In this document: positions 28,266 to 36,020 of the stretch, piece by piece
How the letters are laid out: every line of letters starts with the position of its first letter
Position numbering within the stretch: position 1 is the first letter of the stretch
Assembly: GCF_026625125.1 (NCBI RefSeq)
Contig: NZ_CP113097.1
Span: forward strand, 5,752,001-5,816,000
Direction: 5' to 3'
Origin: Pseudomonas putida
GTDB lineage: Bacteria > Pseudomonadota > Gammaproteobacteria > Pseudomonadales > Pseudomonadaceae
DNA length: 64,000 bases
Made by a program: the position numbers and the translations under genes
Notes under the pieces: model-generated
What the model was told of the DNA's origin: nothing
What the model saw: the letters and a program-made list of their open reading frames with translations, nothing else
The model's database searches: none

Positions 28266-30074
28266 TCAGCCCTCGATCTCGATCAGGATCTCACCCGGCG
28301 TCACGCGATCGCCCTTGGCCACGTGGATGGCTACGACCTTGCCGGCGATGGCCGCCTGCACTTCGGTTTCCATCTTCATCGCTTCGGTGATCAGCACCGC
28401 CTGGCCGGCCTTGACGGTGTCGCCTTCCTTGACCAGCACATCGACGATGTTGCCCGGCATGGTCGTGCTGACGTGGCCTGGCGCGCTGGCCTGCTTTCGC
28501 TTGCTGCTGCCGCCGCCGACAAATTCGTTGAGGGGCTCGAACACCACTTCTTCCGGCATGCCGTCGATCGACAGGTAGAAGTGGCGTTTGCCTTCTGCCT
28601 TGACGCCAACGCCAGTGATGTCGACGCGGTAGGTTTCACCGTGCACGTCGATGACGAACTCGGTCGGCACGCCTTCCCCACCCGGGGCGGCGACTGCACC
28701 GGCTTCCGGGATCGGCAGCAGCGCTTCGGGCGTCAGGGTGCCGGCTTCACGCTCCTCGAGGAACTTACGGCCAATATCCGGGAACATGGCGAAGGTGAGC
28801 ACATCTTCCTCGCTGCGCGCCAAGGCGCCGATATCGGCACGCAGTTTGGTCATTTCCGGCTTGAGAAGATCGGCCGGGCGCACATCGATCACGTCTTCGC
28901 TGCCGATCGCCTGGCGGCGCAGTTGCTCGTTGACCACACCCGGCGCTTTGCCATAACCGCCCTGCAGGTACAGCTTCACTTCGTTGGTGATGGTCTTGTA
29001 GCGTTCGCCGGCCAGTACGTTGAAGAACGCCTGGGTACCGACGATCTGCGAGGTCGGGGTCACCAGCGGTGGGAAGCCCAGGTCTTCTCGCACCCGTGGG
29101 ATTTCGGCCAGCACTTCGTTCATGCGGTTGAGCGCGCCCTGCTCCTTGAGCTGGTTGGCAAGGTTGGAAATCATCCCGCCTGGCACTTGGTTGACCTGCA
29201 CGCGGGTGTCCACCGCAGTGAACTCGCTTTCGAACTGGTGGTACTTCTTGCGCACGGCATAGAAGTACAGGCCGATTTCCTGCAGCAGTTCCAGGTCCAG
29301 ACCGGTATCGAACTCGCTGCCCTTGAGCGCGGCGACCATCGATTCGGTACCCGGGTGGCTGGTGCCCCAGGCGAAGCTCGAAATGGCGGTGTCGATATGG
29401 TCTGCACCGTTTTCCACAGCCTTGAGCTGGCACATGGCGGCCAGGCCTGCAGTATCGTGGGAATGGATGAACACCGGCAGCGACTGCTCGGCCTTCAGCG
29501 CCTTGACCAGCTCGCCGGTGGCATACGGGGTCAGAAGGCCAGCCATGTCCTTGATCGCTACCGAGTCGCAACCCATGGCTTCCATCTGCTTGGCCTGGTT
29601 AACGAAGGCTTCGATGGTGTGCACGGGGCTGGTGGTGTAAGCGATGGTACCTTGGGCGTGCTTACCAGCAGCCTTGACCGCCTCGATGGCCACGCGCAGG
29701 TTGCGCACGTCGTTCATGGCATCGAAGATGCGGAACACATCGATACCGTTGACCGCCGCTTTGGCGACGAACGCCTTGACCACGTCATCGCTGTAGTGGC
29801 GGTAGCCCAGCAGGTTCTGCCCGCGCAGCAGCATCTGCAAGCGGGTGTTGGGCAGCGCATTGCGCAGTTTGCGCAGGCGCTCCCACGGGTCTTCCTTGAG
29901 GAAGCGCACGCAGGCATCGAACGTGGCGCCGCCCCAGACTTCCAGCGACCAGTAGCCGACCTTGTCGAGCTTGTCGCAGATCGGCAGCATGTCGTCGGTA
30001 CGCATGCGGGTAGCCAGCAGGGACTGATGGGCGTCACGCAGGATTGTGTCGGTAACAAAAATCTTCTTGGACAT
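28266..30074 (-). CDS. pycB: Pyruvate carboxylase subunit B (oxaloacetate decarboxylase alpha-like)
   Basis: This is the carboxyltransferase and biotin-carrier subunit of two-subunit pyruvate carboxylase, which makes oxaloacetate from pyruvate. Of 602 residues, the TIM-barrel carboxyltransferase (about 1-300) shows DTILRDAHQSLLATRM and the metal/carbamyl Lys region VAIKDMAGLLTP. A conserved PYC_OADA domain follows. The C-terminal biotinyl domain has the AMKM motif with biotinylated Lys567. The gene is often labelled oadA, but no beta/gamma membrane subunits are present. It is downstream of the biotin carboxylase gene in one operon. Confidence 0.93.
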   Translation of the reverse strand: MSKKIFVTDTILRDAHQSLLATRMRTDDMLPICDKLDKVGYWSLEVWGGATFDACVRFLKEDPWERLRKLRNALPNTRLQMLLRGQNLLGYRHYSDDVVKAFVAKAAVNGIDVFRIFDAMNDVRNLRVAIEAVKAAGKHAQGTIAYTTSPVHTIEAFVNQAKQMEAMGCDSVAIKDMAGLLTPYATGELVKALKAEQSLPVFIHSHDTAGLAAMCQLKAVENGADHIDTAISSFAWGTSHPGTESMVAALKGSEFDTGLDLELLQEIGLYFYAVRKKYHQFESEFTAVDTRVQVNQVPGGMISNLANQLKEQGALNRMNEVLAEIPRVREDLGFPPLVTPTSQIVGTQAFFNVLAGERYKTITNEVKLYLQGGYGKAPGVVNEQLRRQAIGSEDVIDVRPADLLKPEMTKLRADIGALARSEEDVLTFAMFPDIGRKFLEEREAGTLTPEALLPIPEAGAVAAPGGEGVPTEFVIDVHGETYRVDITGVGVKAEGKRHFYLSIDGMPEEVVFEPLNEFVGGGSSKRKQASAPGHVSTTMPGNIVDVLVKEGDTVKAGQAVLITEAMKMETEVQAAIAGKVVAIHVAKGDRVTPGEILIEIEG

Positions 30075-30172
30075 TCTTATCTCCTCATGGCGACAAGCTT
30101 CAAGCTACAGGCCGCAAGATAAAGCCGATTCGCTTCAGCTTGCAGCGGGTCGCTCACAGCTTGCAGCTGCAT
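30075..30172. repeat. Short inverted/tandem repeats between pycA and pycB
   Basis: The 98-bp gap contains repeated GCTTCAAGCTRCAGGCCGCAAG and CAGCTTGCAGC elements in both orientations, able to form hairpins. Similar AGCTTGCAGCTT repeats occur widely in P. putida genomes. A hairpin here could adjust the subunit ratio. Confidence 0.55.
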
Positions 30173-31588
30173 TCATAGGCCTGCGTGGGCGGCGATGGCG
30201 GCGGCGATGGCCAGGGCCAGCTCTTCGGGTTTGCGCTTGATCGAGTAGTTGGTCAGTTCAGGGTGGCTTTCGACGAAGCTGGTGTTGAACTGGCCGCTAC
30301 GGAATTCCGGATTGCGCAGGATTTCCTGGTAGTACGCGGCGGTGGTCTTCACCCCTTGCACGCGCATGTCGTCAAGGGCCCGCAGACCGCGATCCATGGC
30401 CTCTTCCCAGGTCAACGCCCATACCACCAGTTTCAGGCACATGGAGTCATAGAACGGTGGGATGGTGTAACCGGTGTAGATCGCTGTATCGGTGCGCACA
30501 CCCGGGCCGCCTGGGGCGTAGTAGCGGGTGATCTTGCCGAAGCTGGGCAGAAAGTTGTTCTTCGGGTCTTCAGCGTTGATGCGGAACTGCAACGCGTAGC
30601 CGCGGTGCTGAATGTCTTCCTGCTTGACCGACAGCGGCAGGCCCGAGGCGATGCGGATCTGCTCGCGAACCACATCGATACCGGTGATTTCTTCGGTAAT
30701 GGTGTGCTCGACCTGCACGCGGGTGTTCATTTCCATGAAGTACACCTCGCCATCGGCGAGCAGGAACTCCACAGTCCCGGCGTTCTCGTAGTTCACAGCC
30801 TTGGCTGCACGGACCGCCAGGTCACCGATGTAGGCACGTTGTTCGGGCGTGAGTTGAGGGCTTGGGGCAATTTCGATGAGCTTCTGGTTGCGGCGCTGGA
30901 TCGAGCAATCACGCTCGAACAGGTGCACCACATTGCCGAAGCTGTCGCCCAGGATCTGCGCCTCGATGTGCTTGGGGTTGACGATGCACTTTTCCAGGAA
31001 CACTTCCGCTGAACCAAAGGCCTTGGTCGCTTCGGAGATGACGCGGGGGAAATTCTGCTCCAGCTCTTCACGGCTATTGCAACGGCGAATGCCCCGGCCG
31101 CCACCGCCGGAGGTGGCCTTGAGCATCACCGGGTAACCGATACGCTCGCCTTCGCTCAGCGCTTCGTGAATGTCGGCAACGTTGCCTTCGGTGCCTGGGG
31201 TCACGGGCACGCCGGCCTGAATCATGGTGCGGCGCGCTTCTGTCTTGTCGCCCATCCGGCGAATGACTTCAGCGGCAGGGCCGATGAACTTGATACCGCG
31301 CTCGGCGCAGATCTCTGCCAGCTCCGCGTTTTCCGACAGGAAACCGTAGCCCGGGTGCAGGGCATCACAGCCGGTTTCCACAGCGAGGTTCACCAGCTTG
31401 CGCGGGTTCAGGTAGCCCGCCAGCGGCTCGGCACCAATGCTGTAGGCCTCGTCAGCGCGCTTGACGTGCAAAGCGTGACGGTCGGCGTCGGAATAGATCG
31501 CGACAGAGCGAATGCCCATCTCAGCGCAGGCACGCACGATGCGAACTGCGATTTCACCCCGGTTGGCGATCAGGATTTTTTTTATCAC
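30173..31588 (-). CDS. pycA: Pyruvate carboxylase subunit A (biotin carboxylase)
   Basis: The 471-residue ATP-grasp enzyme carboxylates biotin on the partner subunit. Motifs: KKILIANRGEIAVRI at the start, HPGYGFLSENAE, the glycine-rich loop KATSGGGGRGIR, and EMNTRVQVEHTITEEITG. The gene could be mistaken for accC, but its pairing with the pycB gene and the divergent pycR-type regulator assign it to pyruvate carboxylase. It supplies oxaloacetate for growth on C3 compounds and glucose. Confidence 0.93.
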   Translation of the reverse strand: MIKKILIANRGEIAVRIVRACAEMGIRSVAIYSDADRHALHVKRADEAYSIGAEPLAGYLNPRKLVNLAVETGCDALHPGYGFLSENAELAEICAERGIKFIGPAAEVIRRMGDKTEARRTMIQAGVPVTPGTEGNVADIHEALSEGERIGYPVMLKATSGGGGRGIRRCNSREELEQNFPRVISEATKAFGSAEVFLEKCIVNPKHIEAQILGDSFGNVVHLFERDCSIQRRNQKLIEIAPSPQLTPEQRAYIGDLAVRAAKAVNYENAGTVEFLLADGEVYFMEMNTRVQVEHTITEEITGIDVVREQIRIASGLPLSVKQEDIQHRGYALQFRINAEDPKNNFLPSFGKITRYYAPGGPGVRTDTAIYTGYTIPPFYDSMCLKLVVWALTWEEAMDRGLRALDDMRVQGVKTTAAYYQEILRNPEFRSGQFNTSFVESHPELTNYSIKRKPEELALAIAAAIAAHAGL

Positions 31589-31778
31589 TGGAGTCTTCCC
31601 AAAGCCGTAGGAACAATCGAGCCGGTTCTACCGGTCGGCGCGTGACCAAGTGTCGTTGGCCAGTCGCATATTCACCCTAGCGCTGTAGGTCGATAAACAA
31701 AAATCAATATTTGTTAGGGGCTGTATTAGCAAAAGCTTATAGTTAGGTAACAAGGTTTTACCGGAGCCCATAATAAAA

Positions 31779-32741
31779 ATGCGTAAGTCCTTGATGCGTA
31801 TGACATTGCGTCAGCTACAGGTCTTCAATGAGGTGTGCGATTTGCGCTCGTACAGCCGCGCCGCCGAAGAAATGGCGCTGACGCAACCCGCCGTTAGTCT
31901 GCAAATTCGTCAGCTGGAAGAGCTGGTGGGGCAGCCGCTGTTCGAATACGTCGGCAAGAAGCTTTACCTGACCGAAGCCGCCGAGGCGCTGCAGCGCGCC
32001 AGTCGGGATATTTTCGGGCGCCTGGAAAGCCTCGACATGCAGCTTTCGGACATGCAGGGCTCACTGCAAGGGCAACTGAAACTGGCGATCGAATCCAGCG
32101 CCAAATACTTCGTTCCTCACCTGTTCGCCGCCTTCAAGCAACGTCACCCTGAGGTCAACCTGACCCTTACCGTCGTCAACCGCGCCCAAGCGATCCGGCG
32201 CCTTTCCGATAACCGTGACGACCTGATCATCATGTCTATGGTGCCGCAGGACATGGGCCTGGAGTTTCTGCCGTTTCTCAACAACCCGATCATCGCCGTG
32301 GCGCCGCCGGACCATGCGTTGTGCAAACTCGAGCACTTGCGCCTGCAGGACCTGGAGCCTCATACCCTGCTGGTCCGTGAACAGGGCTCAGGCACCCGCA
32401 AAGCCTGTGAAGAGTACTTCAAGGACAAGCGTGTGCACTTCACCCAGACGCTGGAGGTAGCCTCGGCCGATGCCCAGCGCGAATGCGTCATCGCCGGCCT
32501 AGGCATTGCCTTGCTGACCCGCCATGCCGTGAACATGGAACTGGCCATGGGCGTGCTGAAAGAGTTGCCGGTGGAGGAACTGCCGCTGTACCGCAGCTGG
32601 TGTGTGGTGCAGGCAAAGGCCAAGCGGCAGTCACCGGTAGCCTTGGCCTTTTTGGCATTCATCCGCAGCGAACGTGCGCTGATCAGCGCGCTCGTTGAGC
32701 GCTTTTCGGGGAATTTGCCGCTGAAGTCTGCCACACCGTGA
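31779..32741 (+). CDS. pycR: LysR-type regulator PycR
   Basis: The 320-residue LysR protein has an N-terminal winged helix (LRQLQVFNEVCDLRSYSRAAEE, then QPAVSLQIRQLEE) and a co-inducer-binding domain (about 95-300). It is divergent from pycA across 190 bp, as PycR is in P. aeruginosa, where it controls pycAB and lipid and anaerobic functions. Other possible starts lie at 31794 and 31800. The gene's end overlaps a small ORF on the other strand by 59 bp. Confidence 0.9.
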   Translation: MRKSLMRMTLRQLQVFNEVCDLRSYSRAAEEMALTQPAVSLQIRQLEELVGQPLFEYVGKKLYLTEAAEALQRASRDIFGRLESLDMQLSDMQGSLQGQLKLAIESSAKYFVPHLFAAFKQRHPEVNLTLTVVNRAQAIRRLSDNRDDLIIMSMVPQDMGLEFLPFLNNPIIAVAPPDHALCKLEHLRLQDLEPHTLLVREQGSGTRKACEEYFKDKRVHFTQTLEVASADAQRECVIAGLGIALLTRHAVNMELAMGVLKELPVEELPLYRSWCVVQAKAKRQSPVALAFLAFIRSERALISALVERFSGNLPLKSATP

Positions 32742-32901
32742 GGGCCTGCAACTCCGGGTAATCCGCGAGGTCGCGCAGCAGTTGTCGTTGGTCGCAGTAG
32801 CTTTCGATCGCACGGCGGTACTCCATGCGGCGCTGATCTTTTTCCTGCTGTTTGCGAGCCTTGGCGCTAGGTAGGTAAGAGCCATCGAAATCACGAGCCA
32901 T
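32683..32901 (-). CDS. Small conserved-looking charged protein
   Basis: The 72-residue highly charged helical protein begins MARDFDGSYLP and continues with KARKQQEKDQRRMEYRRAIE. I do not recognise its function. Gene order with the pycR and hexR-type genes is like that in other Pseudomonas, as I recall it, which supports a real gene. It overlaps the 3' end of pycR by 59 bp in antisense orientation. Confidence 0.65.
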   Translation of the reverse strand: MARDFDGSYLPSAKARKQQEKDQRRMEYRRAIESYCDQRQLLRDLADYPELQALTVWQTSAANSPKSAQRAR

Positions 32902-33013
32902 GTCTGTCTCCCTGATCGAGTGCGGGGAGTTCAGACTCGCTTGAATGCTTTACCGTTCTGCTGAGGATTGGTGACAAATCGATGAAATTTGCAGCCCCTT
33001 GCGCAAGGGTCGA

Positions 33014-33880
33014 TCAGTCATCCATCGCCTTGATCGACTTGGGGGACAAACGCAGGCTGCGCAAGCTGCGCTTCACACTCTTGAGGTGATTGACCAGGCT
33101 TGGCCCACGGGCCATGGCTACGCCCATGGCGAGCACGTCGATGACTACCAGGTGGGCGATACGCGAGGTCAGCGGGGTGTAGATTTCCGTGTCTTCATGC
33201 ACATCGATCGCCAGGTTGACAGTCGAAAGCTCGGCCAGCGGGGTCTGGCTGGGGCACAGGGTGATCAGGTTGGCGCCGCTCTCACGCACGAGGTTGGCGG
33301 TGATCAAAAGGTCTTTGGAACGCCCGGACTGGGAAATGCACACCGCCACGTCACCCGGCTTGAGGGTCACCGCCGACATGGCCTGCATGTGCGGGTCGGA
33401 GTAGGCGGCGGCACTGAGCAACAGGCGGAAAAACTTGTGCTGCGCGTCGGCAGCAACCGCGCCGGATGCACCAAAACCATAGAACTCCACACGTTGCGCC
33501 TGCGCCATGGCACTCACTGCCTGCTGCAACGCGTGCGGGTCGAGGTGCTCTCGCACTTCCATCAGGGTGTGCAAGGTCGTGTCGAAAATCTTCAGGCTGT
33601 AATCGGCAACCGAGTCGTCTTCATGGATGGCGAACTGCCCGAAGCTGGCGCCGGCAGCCAGGCTCTGCGCCAGCTTGAGCTTGAGGTCCTGAAAACCTGA
33701 ACAGCCGATCGCCCGGCAAAATCGCACGATGGTCGGCTCGCTGATACCCACGCTGTGTGCAAGGTCCGCCATCGAACTGTGCATGACGGCGGCCGGGTCC
33801 AGCAGCACGTGGTCGGCCACTTTCAGTTCCGATTTGCGCAGCAGGTGGCGCGATTGGGCGATATGTTGCAACAGATTCAC
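33014..33880 (-). CDS. HexR-like RpiR-family regulator
   Basis: The 288-residue protein joins an N-terminal HTH_6 domain (about 1-77; SVGISEPTIVRFCRAIGCSGFQDLKL) to a C-terminal SIS sugar-phosphate-binding domain (about 120-260; FYGFGASGAVA, ISQSGRSKDLL). HexR responds to 2-keto-3-deoxy-6-phosphogluconate and represses glucose genes. The gene is divergent from a zwf gene, with a HexR-type palindrome between. It is probably a paralogue of the HexR gene in the main edd/zwf cluster of P. putida. Translation starts at GTG 33880. Confidence 0.88.
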   Translation of the reverse strand: MNLLQHIAQSRHLLRKSELKVADHVLLDPAAVMHSSMADLAHSVGISEPTIVRFCRAIGCSGFQDLKLKLAQSLAAGASFGQFAIHEDDSVADYSLKIFDTTLHTLMEVREHLDPHALQQAVSAMAQAQRVEFYGFGASGAVAADAQHKFFRLLLSAAAYSDPHMQAMSAVTLKPGDVAVCISQSGRSKDLLITANLVRESGANLITLCPSQTPLAELSTVNLAIDVHEDTEIYTPLTSRIAHLVVIDVLAMGVAMARGPSLVNHLKSVKRSLRSLRLSPKSIKAMDD

Positions 33881-33923
33881 GGGCTGGACTCGGTTATGAT
33901 CGGCTGGCCGGGATGTAGCTTTC

Positions 33924-33939
33924 TTGTAGTTATACTACA
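33924..33939. promoter_or_regulatory. HexR-type operator palindrome
   Basis: TTGTAGTTATACTACA has a 15-bp perfect palindrome (TGTAGTTATACTACA, odd centre). It resembles the HexR consensus TTGTAATTAAATTACA. It lies 45 bp before the zwf start and 44 bp before the regulator start, a good place to control both. Confidence 0.7.
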
Positions 33940-33983
33940 TGGACGCCAACCCGCCCAGTTAAACGAACGTGGAGAGTGGTGGT

Positions 33984-35426
33984 TTGACTATTCCTTGCGA
34001 CATTCTGGTATTCGGTGGCACTGGCGATCTGGCCCTGCACAAACTGCTACCGGCGCTCTATCACCTGTATCGCGAGGCACGTCTGAACATTGCCGTGCGC
34101 ATCATTGCCCTGGCCCGTCGCAACCTGTCGCGCAGCGACTATTTGAAGCTCGCCGAACGCCATTGCCGGGCGCAGATCGCCCGGAGTGAGTTCGACGAAG
34201 AGGTGTGGCAACGCTTTTGCGCACGCCTTGACTACTTTCCCATGGACGCCGCGCAAAGCGCCGACTTCGGGCGCCTGGCCCGCTACCTCGGCGAGCCCGG
34301 CGGGCTGACCCGCATCTATTACCTTGCCACCGCGCCCAATCTGTTCGTGCCGATTGCCAACCACCTGCGGGTGGCGGGGCTGGCCGACCACGAGGCACGC
34401 ATCGTGCTGGAGAAGCCGATCGGCCATTCGCTTGAGTCAGCCACCGCCATCAACGAAGCGATCGGTGCGGTGTTCGAGGAATCGCAGGTGTTTCGCATCG
34501 ATCACTACCTGGGCAAGGAGACCGTGCAGAACCTCATGGCCCTGCGGTTCGCCAACGCGTTGCTGGAGCCGGTGTGGCGCAACGGACAGGTCGATCATGT
34601 GCAGATCAGTGTGTGTGAAACCCTCGGTGTAGAAAACAGAGGCGGCTACTACGACCGGGCCGGTGCCACCCGCGACATGCTGCAGAACCACCTGTTGCAG
34701 CTGCTGTGCCTGGTAGCCATGGAGCCGCCCGCGCAGTTCGAGGCCGAGGCGGTCCGCGACGAGAAGGTCAAGATTCTGCGCGCTCTCAAGCCGATCAGCG
34801 GCCAGGACGTTCAGGACAAGACCGTGCGCGGTCAGTACGGTGCCGGGCACATCGGCGGCCAGGAGGTGCCCGCCTACTACTTCGAGAAGGACGTGGACAA
34901 TGACAGCGACACTGAAACATTCGTCGCCGTCCACGCCCACATCGACAATTGGCGCTGGGCTGGCGTGCCTTTCTATCTGCGCACCGGCAAACGCATGGCA
35001 CGGCGCTCGTCGCAGATCGTCATCCAGTTCAAGCCCGTGCCGCATGAGCTGTTCAGCGGTGGCCAGGTCAACCAGCTACTGATCCAGTTGCAGCCAGACG
35101 AGCGCATCAGCCTGCGCATGATGACCAAGAGCCCGGGCAAGGGCATGCGCCTGGAGCCGGTCGACCTCGACCTGAACCTGGCGCAGGTGTTCGGCCAGAC
35201 CCGTCGCTGGGAGGCCTACGAGCGCTTGCTGCTGGATGTACTCGAGGGGGACTCTACCCTGTTCATGCGGCGCGACGAAGTTGAAGCGGCATGGGCCTGG
35301 ATAGACCCGATCATCCAGGGCTGGGAGGATCATTTTCAGGCACCCCGCCACTATGCCGCAGGTAGCACAGGCCCGGATCAAGCCAACAGCCTGCTGGCAC
35401 ACCAGGGCAGAACCTGGCACAGCTGA
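33984..35426 (+). CDS. zwfB: Glucose-6-phosphate 1-dehydrogenase
   Basis: The 480-residue enzyme oxidises glucose 6-phosphate to 6-phosphogluconolactone with NAD(P)+. It has a Rossmann fingerprint (FGGTGDLALHKLLPALY) and the active-site signature RIDHYLGKE. The likely start is TTG 33984, seven bases after GGAGAG; GTG 33969 is in frame but overlaps this ribosome site. Its isolated position away from edd/glk suggests one of the additional P. putida isozymes. Regulation by the divergent HexR-like protein is likely. Confidence 0.92.
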   Translation: MTIPCDILVFGGTGDLALHKLLPALYHLYREARLNIAVRIIALARRNLSRSDYLKLAERHCRAQIARSEFDEEVWQRFCARLDYFPMDAAQSADFGRLARYLGEPGGLTRIYYLATAPNLFVPIANHLRVAGLADHEARIVLEKPIGHSLESATAINEAIGAVFEESQVFRIDHYLGKETVQNLMALRFANALLEPVWRNGQVDHVQISVCETLGVENRGGYYDRAGATRDMLQNHLLQLLCLVAMEPPAQFEAEAVRDEKVKILRALKPISGQDVQDKTVRGQYGAGHIGGQEVPAYYFEKDVDNDSDTETFVAVHAHIDNWRWAGVPFYLRTGKRMARRSSQIVIQFKPVPHELFSGGQVNQLLIQLQPDERISLRMMTKSPGKGMRLEPVDLDLNLAQVFGQTRRWEAYERLLLDVLEGDSTLFMRRDEVEAAWAWIDPIIQGWEDHFQAPRHYAAGSTGPDQANSLLAHQGRTWHS

Positions 35427-35567
35427 AGCCATTGCCGATTTCACCCAAGCATGAAGGTGGCGGCAAACGTTGGCACAGAAGAACGCCGTCCCCGTTCAAA
35501 TGCTCCCTTGCAGTGGAGAAAGTTGCATTGCGCCATTGGGCGCAAACTCAACTGACAAGGATCCATT

Positions 35568-35885
35568 ATGAGCAAAATTGAAAACCTGCAAGCGTACAAC
35601 ATTGAAGCGCCAGGCCAACCAGCCTGCTTTGAAGTTCGGGGAACGGTGACCGTTGGCCACCCGGGTATTGTGCCTGTGCTGATAGAACCCAGGGTACGTC
35701 ACCGAGGTGGCTGGGAAGTGCTTGAGCTGCATCTGGTGGACAACGGGGAGATCAACCTGCAGGTCCTTACCGAGAAACCAGTATTTTTCCGGCGCGAACG
35801 TGCGAGCTCGTGGACAAGGCTGGAAATCATCAAGGACGACGGTCCGCAAATGTTCGAGATCGGGCACCGTGTAGTCAACGACTGA
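35568..35885 (+). CDS. Small hypothetical protein
   Basis: The 105-residue cytoplasmic protein (MSKIENLQAYNIEAPGQPA) has no motif I recognise. It looks like a beta-rich single domain (CFEVRGTVTVGHPGIVPVLI, WEVLELHLVDNGEINLQVL). AAGGAT lies 6 bp before the ATG, codon use is normal, and a hairpin follows the stop, so the gene is probably real. It stands alone between zwf and uvrD. Confidence 0.7.
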   Translation: MSKIENLQAYNIEAPGQPACFEVRGTVTVGHPGIVPVLIEPRVRHRGGWEVLELHLVDNGEINLQVLTEKPVFFRRERASSWTRLEIIKDDGPQMFEIGHRVVND

Positions 35886-35890
35886 GCCTG

Positions 35891-35925
35891 ACAATGCCAG
35901 ACCGCTGCGAGCGGTTTGGCATTGT
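35891..35925 (+). terminator. Long hairpin after the small hypothetical gene
   Basis: ACAATGCCAGACCGC pairs with GCGGTTTGGCATTGT (one mismatch) around a five-base loop. The downstream T content is low, so termination may be partial. Confidence 0.55.
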
Positions 35926-36020
35926 GCTGTAGCCAGAACCCGATGAGCGACAGCCCTCGAAGGTGAATATTTATACAGTAGGCGTTTGCCCCGTAACCGG
36001 CCTGCCCCTAGAATGGCCGG

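Noticed and set aside
28263..30122. 619-codon plus-strand frame
   Set aside because: It is antisense to pycB, which has intact carboxyltransferase and biotinyl motifs.
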